The notes beneath the pieces are model-generated. The model did not search any database. It had not been told where the DNA came from and worked only from the letters and a program-made list of their open reading frames with translations. Made by a program: the position numbers and the translations under genes. From the NCBI RefSeq assembly GCF_000756305.1, contig NZ_JRFE01000024.1, positions 121,964-185,963 of the forward strand: a stretch of DNA of 64,000 nt, written 5' to 3'. This document shows, piece after piece, positions 1 through 8,171 of this stretch. How positions within the stretch are numbered: the first letter of the stretch is position 1; every line of letters begins with the position of its first letter. This DNA comes from Myxosarcina sp. GI1 (GTDB lineage Bacteria; Cyanobacteriota; Cyanobacteriia; Cyanobacteriales; Xenococcaceae).

Positions 1-184
1 CATTATATAAGTCAATCAAATATTATAATAAAAATGCTATGATGCCTAGCATATAAAGCTTTGAATTGCATGACAACAATTTGTCATTATGTCAAATAAT
101 TAGTCACCGTACATATTTATTCAAAAAGAAGAGGTTCCTATTAATAGTGGAATTAGTGGCATCATTCAGGGAATTCTACTTCTG

Positions 185-394
185 TTGATAGGACGCTGGA
201 ATGTACTAGCGGCTGGCGGCTTTCAGCGCATTGTCAAAACTTCAGGTAACGATATTGATAACCTAATGAACGCAATGAGCCAATTACGCAAGCTATACAC
301 GCTGCAATATGGCTTGGCGATTTTCGCTTTGATTGTCATTGGTATTGCTGCTGTAATTTCTATGTTGGCAATAATAGCTTCGCTCGGCAATTAA
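185..394 (+). CDS. Small membrane protein of unknown function
   Basis: I do not recognise this protein. With the TTG at 185 it has 69 residues, and its C-terminal third is one long hydrophobic helix (about residues 43-66) followed by a short polar end. The frame is open upstream to 104. An ATT codon at 140 sits 5 nt after a GAGG Shine-Dalgarno-like stretch (131-134) and would add 15 residues containing a second hydrophobic run (ILLLLIG), giving a two-helix membrane protein of about 84 residues. I find the upstream start more likely because it completes the first helix and has a ribosome site, but ATT starts are rare, so the true start is open. It lies upstream of another orphan ORF. Confidence 0.45.
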   Translation: MIGRWNVLAAGGFQRIVKTSGNDIDNLMNAMSQLRKLYTLQYGLAIFALIVIGIAAVISMLAIIASLGN

Positions 395-653
395 ATTTTT
401 TATTGAAAGAGGTTATACCAACACTACGGGGAGAGTAAAGCAAGAAAAGTTAATTGATGATTTTCTCTATTTCTACGACACGGAGTTTTTAGAAGTTATA
501 GATTCAACCGTAGCTTATGAAGATAAAAGTAATTGGCTGTTTCAAATAGTTAGGAAGCCTCGTAAAATATTTCATCTGTTTGGCTATTTAGTAGTGGAAG
601 AGATCTTCTCGCCGCGACAAGATAATTTAAGAGCGCTCTATGAGCCTAGATAG
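378..653 (+). pseudogene. Start-less ORF of about 91 codons, possible gene remnant
   Basis: An open frame runs from the stop at 375 to a TAG at 651-653 with no ATG, GTG or TTG in its first two thirds. The translation looks protein-like, with segments such as EKLIDDFLYFYDTEFLEV and KSNWLFQIVRKPRKIFHLF. It overlaps the end of the small membrane protein gene (to 394) and, convergently, the last 16 nt of the DinG-like gene. It could be the 3' part of a gene whose 5' end was lost, or a gene using a non-standard start such as ATT at 390. No family is recognised. Confidence 0.3.
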
Positions 654-2143
654 CCAAACCAAGACGGATCGATGTAGTTAATTCGAGCGCATGGTTCTAA
701 AGCCGCTAAGATGGTTTTGCCATAGCTGCGAAAGTTGACGCGGTTATCTAATAAAGCTACTACTCCTTGGCTTTCTCTCAGAGGAACTATTGCTTGCTGT
801 AGCCTTCTCAAGGCACTAGGTAAAAGATAGTAACGAAACCAGTCTTGACGCTGTTTTTTATAGTAGGTAACGCGGCTGGCAACCAGTGGATTTTCTAAAG
901 AAGGAAGGGGTAAAGTAACAACGATCAATAGCTGTGGTACGGGTAGCTTATCTTGATGGAGTTTCCAAAAAGACCAGCCACAGACTAAAATACCGCGATC
1001 GCTTAAATTTCTACTATCTTCAACTCGGACGCGAGAACCAAATTCTGAGGCTAAAACCGAACCTACCTGAGCCTGTAACGGAACGTCTTCGACTAAAATC
1101 ACTACGGGTCGAGCGATATTGTTACTCAAACCTACTAATAATTTTACCTGTTGGAGTACTGCTGGCTGAAACTGAGGCGTATTGTGCATCGGTAAACGGT
1201 CTGGGATGTATAGTTGAATTGGTTCGTATTGACGGTCGGGAGAGAATTTCAAACAAAGTATATCTTCGATCCCTAATTCGTGACGGTAGATTGGTGCTGA
1301 AGCATCGAGATCGAGAAAGCTACCCGTAACCACTACTGGCTGACGCTGCCAAATCGGTTGTAGAGAAGTGGCTACCTCTACAGGGGCGAGATAAAGCTCG
1401 AAAACTCCTCGTTCTCTATCTCTAGATGACCAAATGATACTAGGTCGCTCTTGCCATAGCTGCCAAAAATCGCTAAATTTTGGGGTAAGTAAAGTTTCTG
1501 AAGCTAATTTGGCGCACAAATTTTGGATGAGTTCTGGCTCTATTCCCGACAGCAAATAGCATTGATAGGGGTTTTGCGGACGGCTGAAGATTGCCTTAGT
1601 CAACTTGACTTTGGTGTCGCGGATCGTTTCGACGTACTGTGGTGCAGATTCCATCAATCTATTCCAGTCAGATATGGAGAGATTTATGGTGAGTAGCTTT
1701 CTCGTCCACTGCTCTAAATCTTCGGCGCGATCGATAATCGTAGGAATATTTGCAGGAAAGCGGTGTTGCACTTTGAGGCGATCGCTCAACCAGCTTTCAG
1801 GGGTAGTCAAGAGCAAACTATCGCCAGCTTCCCAGCGGTCGCCAATTCTAACTGGTTTACTAGTTTCCAGCCAGTCTTGTAACTGAGGAATTTCTTCTGT
1901 TAATAAATATTGTAAAACCGAACGCGGAGCTACCAGCAGCACCGATCGCTCTCCCCATAAAACTGGCATTAAATAGCTCCAGCAATATTTGCTCACGCTA
2001 CTACCAGTTTGCATCAGAGCCGATCGCTCCAAACGCAAAGCTCTAGCAACTAGTCTCGCCATCGTTAAATGATGCGCCCAATTGCGATCGCCTCGCTCTT
2101 TAATAAAATCTCGCAGAACAGAATGAACTTCTACTTCAAACAC
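638..2143 (-). CDS. DinG/XPD-like helicase protein with degenerate ATPase motifs
   Basis: The C-terminal 110 residues resemble the helicase C2 domain of the DinG/Rad3 family: a LPLPSLENPLVASRVTYY-type segment, then SALRRLQQAIVPLRESQGVVALLDNR, the usual motif VI region with its final DxR. The N-terminal part has the position of a Walker A loop (ALMQTGSSVSKYCW, about residues 43-56), but it lacks the GKT/GKS of active helicases. The usual DEAH box is replaced by IIDRAEDL (about residue 136). At 501 aa it is shorter than DinG proteins of about 650-700 aa and shows no FeS cysteine cluster. I infer a divergent, possibly non-catalytic helicase relative. It starts 33 bp downstream of the HtrA-like protease gene on the same strand and may be cotranscribed with it. 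Confidence 0.65.
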   Translation of the reverse strand: MFEVEVHSVLRDFIKERGDRNWAHHLTMARLVARALRLERSALMQTGSSVSKYCWSYLMPVLWGERSVLLVAPRSVLQYLLTEEIPQLQDWLETSKPVRIGDRWEAGDSLLLTTPESWLSDRLKVQHRFPANIPTIIDRAEDLEQWTRKLLTINLSISDWNRLMESAPQYVETIRDTKVKLTKAIFSRPQNPYQCYLLSGIEPELIQNLCAKLASETLLTPKFSDFWQLWQERPSIIWSSRDRERGVFELYLAPVEVATSLQPIWQRQPVVVTGSFLDLDASAPIYRHELGIEDILCLKFSPDRQYEPIQLYIPDRLPMHNTPQFQPAVLQQVKLLVGLSNNIARPVVILVEDVPLQAQVGSVLASEFGSRVRVEDSRNLSDRGILVCGWSFWKLHQDKLPVPQLLIVVTLPLPSLENPLVASRVTYYKKQRQDWFRYYLLPSALRRLQQAIVPLRESQGVVALLDNRVNFRSYGKTILAALEPCARINYIDPSWFGYLGS

Positions 2144-2176
2144 ATTTAGTCAATTAACAGCAACAAACTGAGTTAA

Positions 2177-3379
2177 TTACTCAGAGGTAGTGTCGGGAAA
2201 AATGCCCGGTCTAACTTCAATAATCTTTACTTTACCTTTTCGAGTTACTTCTACGCTCAAAGCTTCGCCAATTTGACTGTTTTCTACTTGTTCTTGTACC
2301 TGATTAGAGTCTGTCACCAGGCGATCGCCTACTTTGTCAATAATATCTCCTGGCTGTAAACCAGCGCGTTCGGCAGGAGAATCAGCAATCACTCTAACTA
2401 TCAATACCCCAGTATTTTTATTTACTTTAAAATTAAGCTTGCTTTGAGAATTAATCTCTTCTTTGGCTCTGTCATTAAGAGTTATCATGTGAATCCCCAA
2501 ATAGGGATGATCGGCTTTACCTTTGGCAAACAATTGAGCGGCAATGCGCTGTGCGGTTTCGATAGGAATGGCAAAGCCCAAACCTTGAGCATCGGCGCGA
2601 ATGGCGGTGTTAATGCCAATCACTTCACCATTAGCATTTAGTAAAGGACCTCCAGAGTTACCAGGATTAATCGCCGCATCGGTTTGAATAAATCTCACTC
2701 GTTTGTCGGGGACTCCAACTTGAGAACTAGAACGACCAATGGCACTAACAATCCCTACCGTAACTGTATTATCCAAACCTAAAGGATTGCCAATAGCGAT
2801 CGCCCACTCTCCTGGTGTTAGCCCTTGAGTATTTCCTAATGTTACTGTCGGTAGGGAAACAGCATCAATTTTTACTACTGCTACATCTGTAACTGAATCG
2901 GTACCCAATACTTCTCCCTGATAGACTTGACCGTCTTTTAAAGTCACTTGAACTCGCTCGGTGCCGTCAACTACATGAGCATTAGTAATCAGACGACCAT
3001 CAGAACTAATAATAAAACCCGATCCAGTTCCTCGTTCTACTTTATCTGGCAGAGACGGATTGGGATTATCAAAATAACGCCTGAGAAATGGTTCGTTGGG
3101 TAAAATATCTGGCAGTGCCGAAGAAATCTGACGTGAAGCATCAATCCGAACTACCGCAGGACCCACTTTTTGAACCGCCGTAGCAATAAAGTTAACGTTT
3201 TCACTAAAGTCAAAATTACTTGGTGAAGTTGCTAAAGTCGAAACTGTCTGGGGATACACTGGAGACTGTTCGATTGCTATCTGCTCTTGCCTGAAATAAC
3301 GGCTACCCCAAAATCCCGCGCCACCGCCTAATGCTAATATGCCAAAATAAACACCCAGCTTGTTAGAGAAAAGTTTCAT
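2177..3379 (-). CDS. HtrA/Deg-family periplasmic serine protease
   Basis: Trypsin-like protease plus PDZ domain, 400 aa from the ATG at 3379. The frame could extend to 3415, but the chosen start places a basic end and a hydrophobic signal/anchor (VYFGILALGGGAGFWG) at the very N-terminus. The catalytic triad is complete: His135 in NAHVVDG, Asp165 in TDVAVVKID and Ser242 in NPGNSGGPL. One PDZ domain follows (about residues 290-395) with GLQPGDII. The architecture matches the cyanobacterial HhoA/HhoB/HtrA proteins, which degrade or refold damaged proteins in the periplasm or at the thylakoid; I cannot tell which paralogue it is. The DinG-like gene follows closely on the same strand. Confidence 0.93.
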   Translation of the reverse strand: MKLFSNKLGVYFGILALGGGAGFWGSRYFRQEQIAIEQSPVYPQTVSTLATSPSNFDFSENVNFIATAVQKVGPAVVRIDASRQISSALPDILPNEPFLRRYFDNPNPSLPDKVERGTGSGFIISSDGRLITNAHVVDGTERVQVTLKDGQVYQGEVLGTDSVTDVAVVKIDAVSLPTVTLGNTQGLTPGEWAIAIGNPLGLDNTVTVGIVSAIGRSSSQVGVPDKRVRFIQTDAAINPGNSGGPLLNANGEVIGINTAIRADAQGLGFAIPIETAQRIAAQLFAKGKADHPYLGIHMITLNDRAKEEINSQSKLNFKVNKNTGVLIVRVIADSPAERAGLQPGDIIDKVGDRLVTDSNQVQEQVENSQIGEALSVEVTRKGKVKIIEVRPGIFPDTTSE

Positions 3380-3701
3380 ATTTATTAGCCTACGCTTGGG
3401 TTCTCCATACTTCAAGTTATCACAGACGCAAGTTGAGAAGGTTTGCTTGGTACAACTTTAGCGTTCTACTAATGGTTGGGGCGATCTTTTTAATTATCAA
3501 TAAATAAAGAAATTATCGATTCATAGATTGCAAACCACAAAAACCAATAGTTAGCAGAACTAGTAAAAATTTTTACCCCCGTTTAATATTCTATTTTATT
3601 GTTGAAGCATGGCGACAAAAATACTGTTTTCGCCCGCGGCATTGGCGATCGCTTGTTGCGACTAAATCTTTATTTAGTTATCGCCTGGTGTTATTGCTAG
3701 T

Positions 3702-3939
3702 TTACCTTTCTGGCTCGTAGTCTGGTATTCGTTTTTCCACTTCTTGTAGTGTGGAAAAAGCATAACCACCTAATGCTAACAGGAAACCACAGCTAGAAAA
3801 TCAAGCGATCGCCAGTGCCATACCAGCACCAATTTGAGTACCAAATAAACCGCTAAAGATTGAAGCCAAACTACCCCCTTTTTCTCATAGCTGGCTCGAA
3901 AAAGCGCTCGGCGAGAGATTCTGCGATCTCCGAAGCCAT
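3702..3939 (-). pseudogene. Relic of an MFS transporter C-terminus
   Basis: Reading the minus strand from the ATG at 3939 gives MASEIAESLAERFFEPAM, then a frame change at a GGGGG run, then GSLASIFSGLFGTQIGAGM-LAIA, an in-frame TGA, and FSSCGFLLALGGYAFSTL-QEVEKRIPDYEPER before TAA at 3702. The combination EPAM...GSLxxxFxxLxGTxxGAGMA...LGGY...EVEKxIPDYE is the last two helices and tail of drug/siderophore-exporter-like MFS permeases. At least one frameshift and one internal stop make it non-functional. The rest of the transporter is not visible in the flanks. Confidence 0.7.
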
Positions 3940-4169
3940 TAGTTATTTGGATTTATTCTTGGTGCGGGATTGACCTTGTTAAATTTAAGCTTAATTTTTG
4001 TTAATAGCTTGCAATCAAAGCTTTAAAGAACTTATCACAAACGAAGAAATTAAAAGTGTACCCGATTGAGGACTAGAAGCAAGTCAAATAATCGGACTAT
4101 ATTAACTTTAATTCTAACAACCTCGTGTTTTTATTCATTTGCCAGCTATTAATTTACAAAAAACTAAAA
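3940..4169. other. Spacer before the MAPEG gene
   Basis: No intact gene. The plus strand at 3950-4025 reads as a short hydrophobic stretch (GFILGAGLTLLNLSLIFVNS) ending in a stop, which could be another decayed membrane-protein piece or the leader of the MAPEG gene. The spacer on the other side of the relic (3380-3701) likewise shows nothing coding; it should hold the promoter of the protease gene. Confidence 0.4.
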
Positions 4170-4598
4170 ATGACACAAGAATCAATTTTCAGTCCCTTTT
4201 TTGCCACAATATTTTTGACACTTTGCGTTTGGGTATATATGTATATTCGTCGCATCAGTTTTATTAATAGTCAAAAAGTCAAGCCACAGGATTTGGTTGG
4301 CTATAATGCACTGGCAAAGCTTTCGCCACCTCAAGTATCTAATCCATCAGATAATTTAAAAAATCTGTTTGAGATTCCAGTAATTTTTTATGCTATTGTG
4401 CTATATCTTTTTGACACCAAACAAGTTGATTTTATATACTTATATGCAGCTTGGACTTTTGTTATTTTTCGCGTTCTGCATAGCGTCGTTCACTGCACTT
4501 TTAATTTAATTTTGCTGCGGTTTTACTTGTACTTGTTCGCTACTTTGGCAGTATGGTTTATGGTACTTCGCGCCGCTTTTGTCTACCTCAATTTTTAG
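4170..4598 (+). CDS. MAPEG-family integral membrane protein
   Basis: A 142-aa protein with four predicted membrane helices. The segment NPSDNLKNLFEIPVIFYAIV followed by an aromatic-rich helix pair, FRVLHSVVHCTFN and WFMVLRAAF matches MAPEG proteins (membrane-associated proteins in eicosanoid and glutathione metabolism); the Asn-x-x-Asp/Asn and FE(I/V)P motifs near residue 65-75 are typical. In bacteria these are glutathione transferases or peroxidases of unknown substrate. A GTG at 4125 in the same frame would add 15 residues, but the ATG at 4170 gives the usual family length and begins just before the first helix. It is convergent with exbD. Confidence 0.75.
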   Translation: MTQESIFSPFFATIFLTLCVWVYMYIRRISFINSQKVKPQDLVGYNALAKLSPPQVSNPSDNLKNLFEIPVIFYAIVLYLFDTKQVDFIYLYAAWTFVIFRVLHSVVHCTFNLILLRFYLYLFATLAVWFMVLRAAFVYLNF

Positions 4599-4627
4599 TT
4601 AGTTCTTGAATAATTAAAAATCACTAT

Positions 4628-5029
4628 CTACTCCTGTTCTGCTGCGATCGCCATTCTTGCCCCTGGTACTTGACGCAAGCGATCCATCACCTTAACTACA
4701 GTACCGTGTTCGACTTTTTCATCGGCGTTGATAATTACTAATGATTCGGAATCAGGCGCGATCTTGTCAGTCAATGCACCTTCAAGAGCATTTAATTGAA
4801 TTGGTTGTTTGTCTAAAAACATCTTGCCGTCAGCTTCGATAGTAATATTTAGCTGCACCGACTGTTCTGGTTCTGCTGTTTGCGCCGAAGGTAAGTCTAC
4901 TGGCAATCCTTGCGATCGCGTCAAAAACAAACTAGAGATAATAAAAAATGCCAAAATTGAGAAAATCACGTCAATCATCGGCAAAATATTGATTTCAAAA
5001 TTATCTTCAGTCTCATTAATGGGTCGCAT
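4628..5029 (-). CDS. exbD: ExbD/TolR biopolymer transport protein
   Basis: 133 aa with one N-terminal membrane helix (about residues 16-37) and a periplasmic domain. Asp20 in INILPMIDVIF is the protonatable residue that couples proton flow to work in ExbD/TolR. The periplasmic part ends with the conserved VVKVMDRLRQVPGARMAIA region. With ExbB it forms the inner-membrane motor that drives TonB and outer-membrane receptors. The gene overlaps the end of exbB by 14 bp, so the two are translated as a pair. Confidence 0.93.
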   Translation of the reverse strand: MRPINETEDNFEINILPMIDVIFSILAFFIISSLFLTRSQGLPVDLPSAQTAEPEQSVQLNITIEADGKMFLDKQPIQLNALEGALTDKIAPDSESLVIINADEKVEHGTVVKVMDRLRQVPGARMAIAAEQE

Positions 5030-5660
5030 ATTCTCTCACTCCCTGATGATAACGACGATTGATTAATTCTAACTGACCGCCATATTCTTGAATAAATGCT
5101 AACTCTCGCAGATACAAACCGCGAAACGCATTAGCAAACAATAAAGTAAAAATTGCTACTACCAGTCCCATAACTGTAGAGATTAAAGCCTCGCTCAATC
5201 CACCCGTAACTCCAGCAGAATTAGTTGCAGCAGCATTACCCAAATCTATTGCGGCAAAAGACTGGATTAAGCCCAAAATTGTCCCCAATAGTCCCAGTAA
5301 AGGCGAAGCGGTAATAATCGTTTGAAACCAGGTGCCAAATTTTCTTAAAATTGGTATTTCTGCCTGAGTAGCACTATCCAAAGCCAGGCGAAACTCGTCG
5401 GGTGTTGGCTGTTCTAATTCCATTGCTTCTAAAAATATTCGCGCTATCGGTAGACGAGCGTTCTTTTTTAATTTGGCGATCGCACTTAAAGGATCGCTGC
5501 GATACAAAAATAAAACTTCTTTGACAATGCGACGTTGTTTGTTTTTGACTCGCCACCAAAAAATTATCCGTTCGATAATTAAGGATAAAGCCAATAAAGA
5601 AAATCCTAGCAAGGGAATACTGACTATTCCTCCTGCCGTCCAAATACTATCGATTGACAT
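5016..5660 (-). CDS. exbB: ExbB/TolQ/MotA proton-channel protein
   Basis: 214 aa with three membrane helices: one near the N-terminus (about 10-30), and two around residues 110-135 and 150-180. The stretch ITASPLLGLLGTILGLIQSF and the later GGLSEALISTVMGLVVAI are the MotA/TolQ/ExbB signature. It supplies the pentameric channel around which ExbD sits. It is the first gene of the exbB-exbD pair and is transcribed away from tonB, which lies 445 bp away on the other strand. An AT-rich element resembling a Fur box lies about 20-40 bp upstream of the start. Confidence 0.93.
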   Translation of the reverse strand: MSIDSIWTAGGIVSIPLLGFSLLALSLIIERIIFWWRVKNKQRRIVKEVLFLYRSDPLSAIAKLKKNARLPIARIFLEAMELEQPTPDEFRLALDSATQAEIPILRKFGTWFQTIITASPLLGLLGTILGLIQSFAAIDLGNAAATNSAGVTGGLSEALISTVMGLVVAIFTLLFANAFRGLYLRELAFIQEYGGQLELINRRYHQGVREYATH

Positions 5661-5681
5661 AAACTGCTCTCAAGCTAATTG

Positions 5682-5702
5682 CAAATAATTATCATCTTAT
5701 CG
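5682..5702 (-). promoter_or_regulatory. Possible Fur box upstream of exbB
   Basis: On the minus strand the sequence is GATAAGATGATAATTATTTG, a good fit to overlapping GATAAT-type hexamers of Fur operators. It lies just upstream of the exbB start at 5660. This is inference from resemblance and from the known iron control of ExbBD-TonB genes. Confidence 0.4.
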
Positions 5703-5918
5703 ATCTAAAACCTTACCATGAGTTATGGCAATTATTCGCAATAAATTTTTTGTTTTTGCCGTTCTAGTTAGTTACTTTAGATACCCGATTGGTGATGCGA
5801 TCGTAAACCCCACAGAGCAAGACGTTTGGCTAACACGCATTACTCTAACTAGTAACTCAAAGAGCTATTTATTTTCTAGTTCTGTCTAAATTTATTGGGT
5901 TGGACTCAAAGTAATAAA

Positions 5919-5937
5919 TGCAAATAATTAACAATAG
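5919..5937 (+). promoter_or_regulatory. Related AT-rich box on the tonB side
   Basis: The 12-mer TGCAAATAATTA found at 5680-5691 next to exbB recurs here at 5919-5930 and continues as ACAATAG. It is about 170 bp upstream of the tonB start. A shared operator for both transcription units is possible; the match could also be chance in AT-rich DNA. Confidence 0.25.
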
Positions 5938-6105
5938 TAAATTTTCATGATATATTTTTTTGATAAAAGAAGTTATCGATAAACTAAGCTTTGCAGGCTT
6001 TGCAGTTAATTTTCTTGACTAGCTAGAGCCTGAGATACAAACGACTAGCAGACTTCTCAAGGTTGACCCAAAATTAGACTTTTTAACCGCTCGACAACAT
6101 TCTTC

Positions 6106-7236
6106 ATGACTACTTCTAAATTTTGTCTTCAACAACGTCAGCAGGAACGACAACAACTGAAAAAACTACTTGTATTTGGTTTTGCTAGTTCGGCATTATT
6201 GCATGGCATACTTGTTTATGCTTTTCCTCGGTGGTCTTTTGAGTCAACAAAAATAGCCGAAAAACCGATGGAGATAACTATTGTCAATAAGCCAGAACCA
6301 AAACCCCAGCCCGAACCTAAGCCAGTAGTCGAGCAACCAAAATCCGAACCACAACCCAAACCCAAACCAGTAGTCGAGCAATCAAAACCCAAACCTCAAC
6401 CTAAACCAGTAGTCGAGCAACCAAAACCCGAACTACCAACAGCTAAAACCCCTCCTGTAAAAACACCCAAACCCGTTAAAACCGAAACACCACCAAAACC
6501 AACGCCGAAGAAAGTTCTAACTTCTTCCACTCCAGCACCCTCACCAGCAGTTGCTACCGCACCAGAGAAAGAAAAAACTCAACCTAACTTAAATAATTCT
6601 ACTAATGAGAGTAACTCGGTGTCAGAGACTTCTAGCAGCAACACAGATACGCCAAGTAAGATTGCCACTGGAAGTAGCACCCCATCACCTCCCGAACCCA
6701 GTAGCAGTGGAGGAATTAGCTGTATTAGTAACTGCCAACCAGAATATCCTGCCTCATTAGAAGGAGCCGAAGGCAGTGCGGGAATAAAATTAACTGTCGA
6801 TGCCAATGGGAATGTTACCAGTGCCACAATTGCTTCTGCCAATAGCAACAGCCAACTCAATCGACAAGCTTTGCTTGCTGCCAGAAAGATGAAATTTAGT
6901 TCCAGTGACAGTAGCGCATCGGTGGGAGTAACAATTAATTTTACCGTAGCTGGTTCGGAATACGATCGCGCCGCCCGCCAGGAACAAAAAGAACGGGAAC
7001 GAGCCGCAAGAGAACGGCAAGAACGCGAAGCCGCACGTCAACAGCAGCTAGAGCGTGAAAGACAGGCACGCCAGGAACAGTTGGAAAGGGAAAGACAGAC
7101 AGAATCACCACCACAGCAGCCATCTGTTTCCGAGCCATCAACCACACCAAAACCAATGCCCGCTCCCGCAGAAACCGAAGTTGACGACGAGATATTACAG
7201 AAGTTTCGCGATCGCATCGAGAGATATCAACAATGA
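6106..7236 (+). CDS. tonB: TonB-family energy transducer with a C-terminal charged extension
   Basis: 376 aa. A cytoplasmic Gln/Arg-rich start is followed by one membrane helix (about 20-40) with the S-x3-H pattern of TonB (Ser29, His33). A Pro/Lys/Glu-rich spacer with PKPVVEQ repeats (about 60-130) is followed by a Ser/Thr-rich stretch and then a TonB C-terminal domain (about 203-284: YPASLEGAEGSAGIKL, then QALLAARKMKF). Unusually, the domain is not terminal. About 45 residues of E/R/Q-rich sequence (ERERAARERQEREAARQQQ) and a Pro-rich tail ending IERYQQ follow. Its partners ExbB and ExbD are encoded divergently. No TonB-dependent receptor is in the window. Confidence 0.85.
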   Translation: MTTSKFCLQQRQQERQQLKKLLVFGFASSALLHGILVYAFPRWSFESTKIAEKPMEITIVNKPEPKPQPEPKPVVEQPKSEPQPKPKPVVEQSKPKPQPKPVVEQPKPELPTAKTPPVKTPKPVKTETPPKPTPKKVLTSSTPAPSPAVATAPEKEKTQPNLNNSTNESNSVSETSSSNTDTPSKIATGSSTPSPPEPSSSGGISCISNCQPEYPASLEGAEGSAGIKLTVDANGNVTSATIASANSNSQLNRQALLAARKMKFSSSDSSASVGVTINFTVAGSEYDRAARQEQKERERAARERQEREAARQQQLERERQARQEQLERERQTESPPQQPSVSEPSTTPKPMPAPAETEVDDEILQKFRDRIERYQQ

Positions 7237-7256
7237 TTTTTGTCTACTACGCTAAT

Positions 7257-7916
7257 TTAACTAGGTTTTGAAACTGAAAGAGATTTCACTGCTCGTTTGT
7301 CAAGTTTTAAATAGATATATTCTTCATCCATACGGGCGATCGCTGATAAGGGTATAGTCAACTCTTTTTTGTGCCAGAAATGTCCTGCTTGCAGTACTAA
7401 ATGAGTGAGATGTTTATCTTCTGGATCGATTGAAAACCCCTCTACTTTGCCAATATGCCCGTCAGTAGCTTCTATTGATGCCCCTCTATGGATTGCTATT
7501 TCTCCATCGGGAATCAATTCTGTTTCTATCGGCATAGATAATGTGCTTTCGCCATATAGCGGATCTGACCACATCAAATCCGACCACATCAAATGAGAAC
7601 TGCTTTGATATATTGACTCTTCATCGAAGTTTTCTAGCGGTTCAAATTTAGCGGTATTAGGATTTAAAAACCGCATCTCGGTAAAAGAAGGCATAGCTGC
7701 TAGTTCTTTTTTAGTGCAGGACAACTCGATCGCTTCAGAATTTGTAGTTATTACTGCTCCAATCGGCACCAAATATTTATGAGATTCTAAAAAATTAGAA
7801 CTTTTGACTACCAAATGAGTAACTTGCTGACTGTTGTTTTCGATAATTACATGGCTTGATTTACCACATTCGCCATCAAGACAGATAACGGTAGCATCTA
7901 AAGGAATTTCTTTCAT
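7257..7916 (-). CDS. PRC-barrel-like protein with two barrel repeats
   Basis: 219 aa, soluble. Two halves each resemble the PRC-barrel fold of photosynthetic reaction-centre H subunits and RNA-maturation proteins: residues 5-75 (GKSSHVIIENNSQQVTHLVV...YLVPIGAV) and 140-205 (GHIGKVEGFSIDPEDKHLTHLVL...LTIPLSAIARMDEEYIYL). The linker contains a tandem SDLMWSD repeat caused by a short DNA duplication (listed separately). Cyanobacterial proteins of this type are of unknown function. It is convergent with tonB, 20 bp away. Confidence 0.7.
   Translation of the reverse strand: MKEIPLDATVICLDGECGKSSHVIIENNSQQVTHLVVKSSNFLESHKYLVPIGAVITTNSEAIELSCTKKELAAMPSFTEMRFLNPNTAKFEPLENFDEESIYQSSSHLMWSDLMWSDPLYGESTLSMPIETELIPDGEIAIHRGASIEATDGHIGKVEGFSIDPEDKHLTHLVLQAGHFWHKKELTIPLSAIARMDEEYIYLKLDKRAVKSLSVSKPS
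7563..7596. repeat. 15-bp tandem duplication inside the PRC-barrel gene
   Basis: The unit GACCACATCAAATCC occurs twice in direct succession (second copy incomplete) and adds five codons in frame, giving HLMWSDLMWSDP in the linker. It looks like a recent slippage event. Confidence 0.6.
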
Positions 7917-7964
7917 CTTGTTGTCCTCGATTCACCTGAGTTTAAATATACCTTGAGAAAGTTA

Positions 7965-8139
7965 TCAATACGCTGTAGATCTTGTTTTCAACTTGTGAAT
8001 GACTGTTTCTAGATACCAGCTTTCCGATTTTCCTGGATGAGCATATTTTTCAGATCCGATTAAAATTTTAGCTAGCTCTTCTTCATTGCCTTCGCCATAA
8101 AGTAAAAGCCTCAATTCTTCTCGAAGATTGGAACATCTA
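7965..8139 (-). pseudogene. C-terminal part of a 74-codon gene split by IS630
   Basis: This piece encodes RCSNLREELRLLLYGEGNEE and onward to KLKTRSTAY and a TGA at 7965. The apparent start at 8147 lies inside the insertion sequence and is artefactual. Removing the IS (8140-9339) and one copy of the TA duplication joins this piece in frame to the N-terminal piece at 9340-9391, restoring MFTRTIRSWWQKYREAI + RCSNLREELR..., 74 aa. The family is unknown; the protein is small, basic at the N-terminus and soluble. A truncated product could still be made from the ATG at the IS end. Confidence 0.75.
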
Positions 8140-8171
8140 AACCGCATCTACTTTGAAAACCGTAGTTTTTC
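8140..8171 (+). repeat. IS630 left terminal inverted repeat
   Basis: Imperfect partner of 9308-9339. Its inner part overlaps the orfB stop codon (TAG on the minus strand at 8148-8150). Confidence 0.8.

Larger units (their letters stand above)
5661..6105. other. Divergent exbB / tonB control region
   Basis: 445 bp without a gene. It must hold the promoters of exbB (leftward) and tonB (rightward). Apart from the two related AT-rich boxes listed separately, I see no hairpin or small ORF I would defend. Confidence 0.5.

Noticed and set aside
934..1329. 131-codon plus-strand ORF
   Set aside because: Antisense to the DinG-like gene, whose frame shows clear family motifs.
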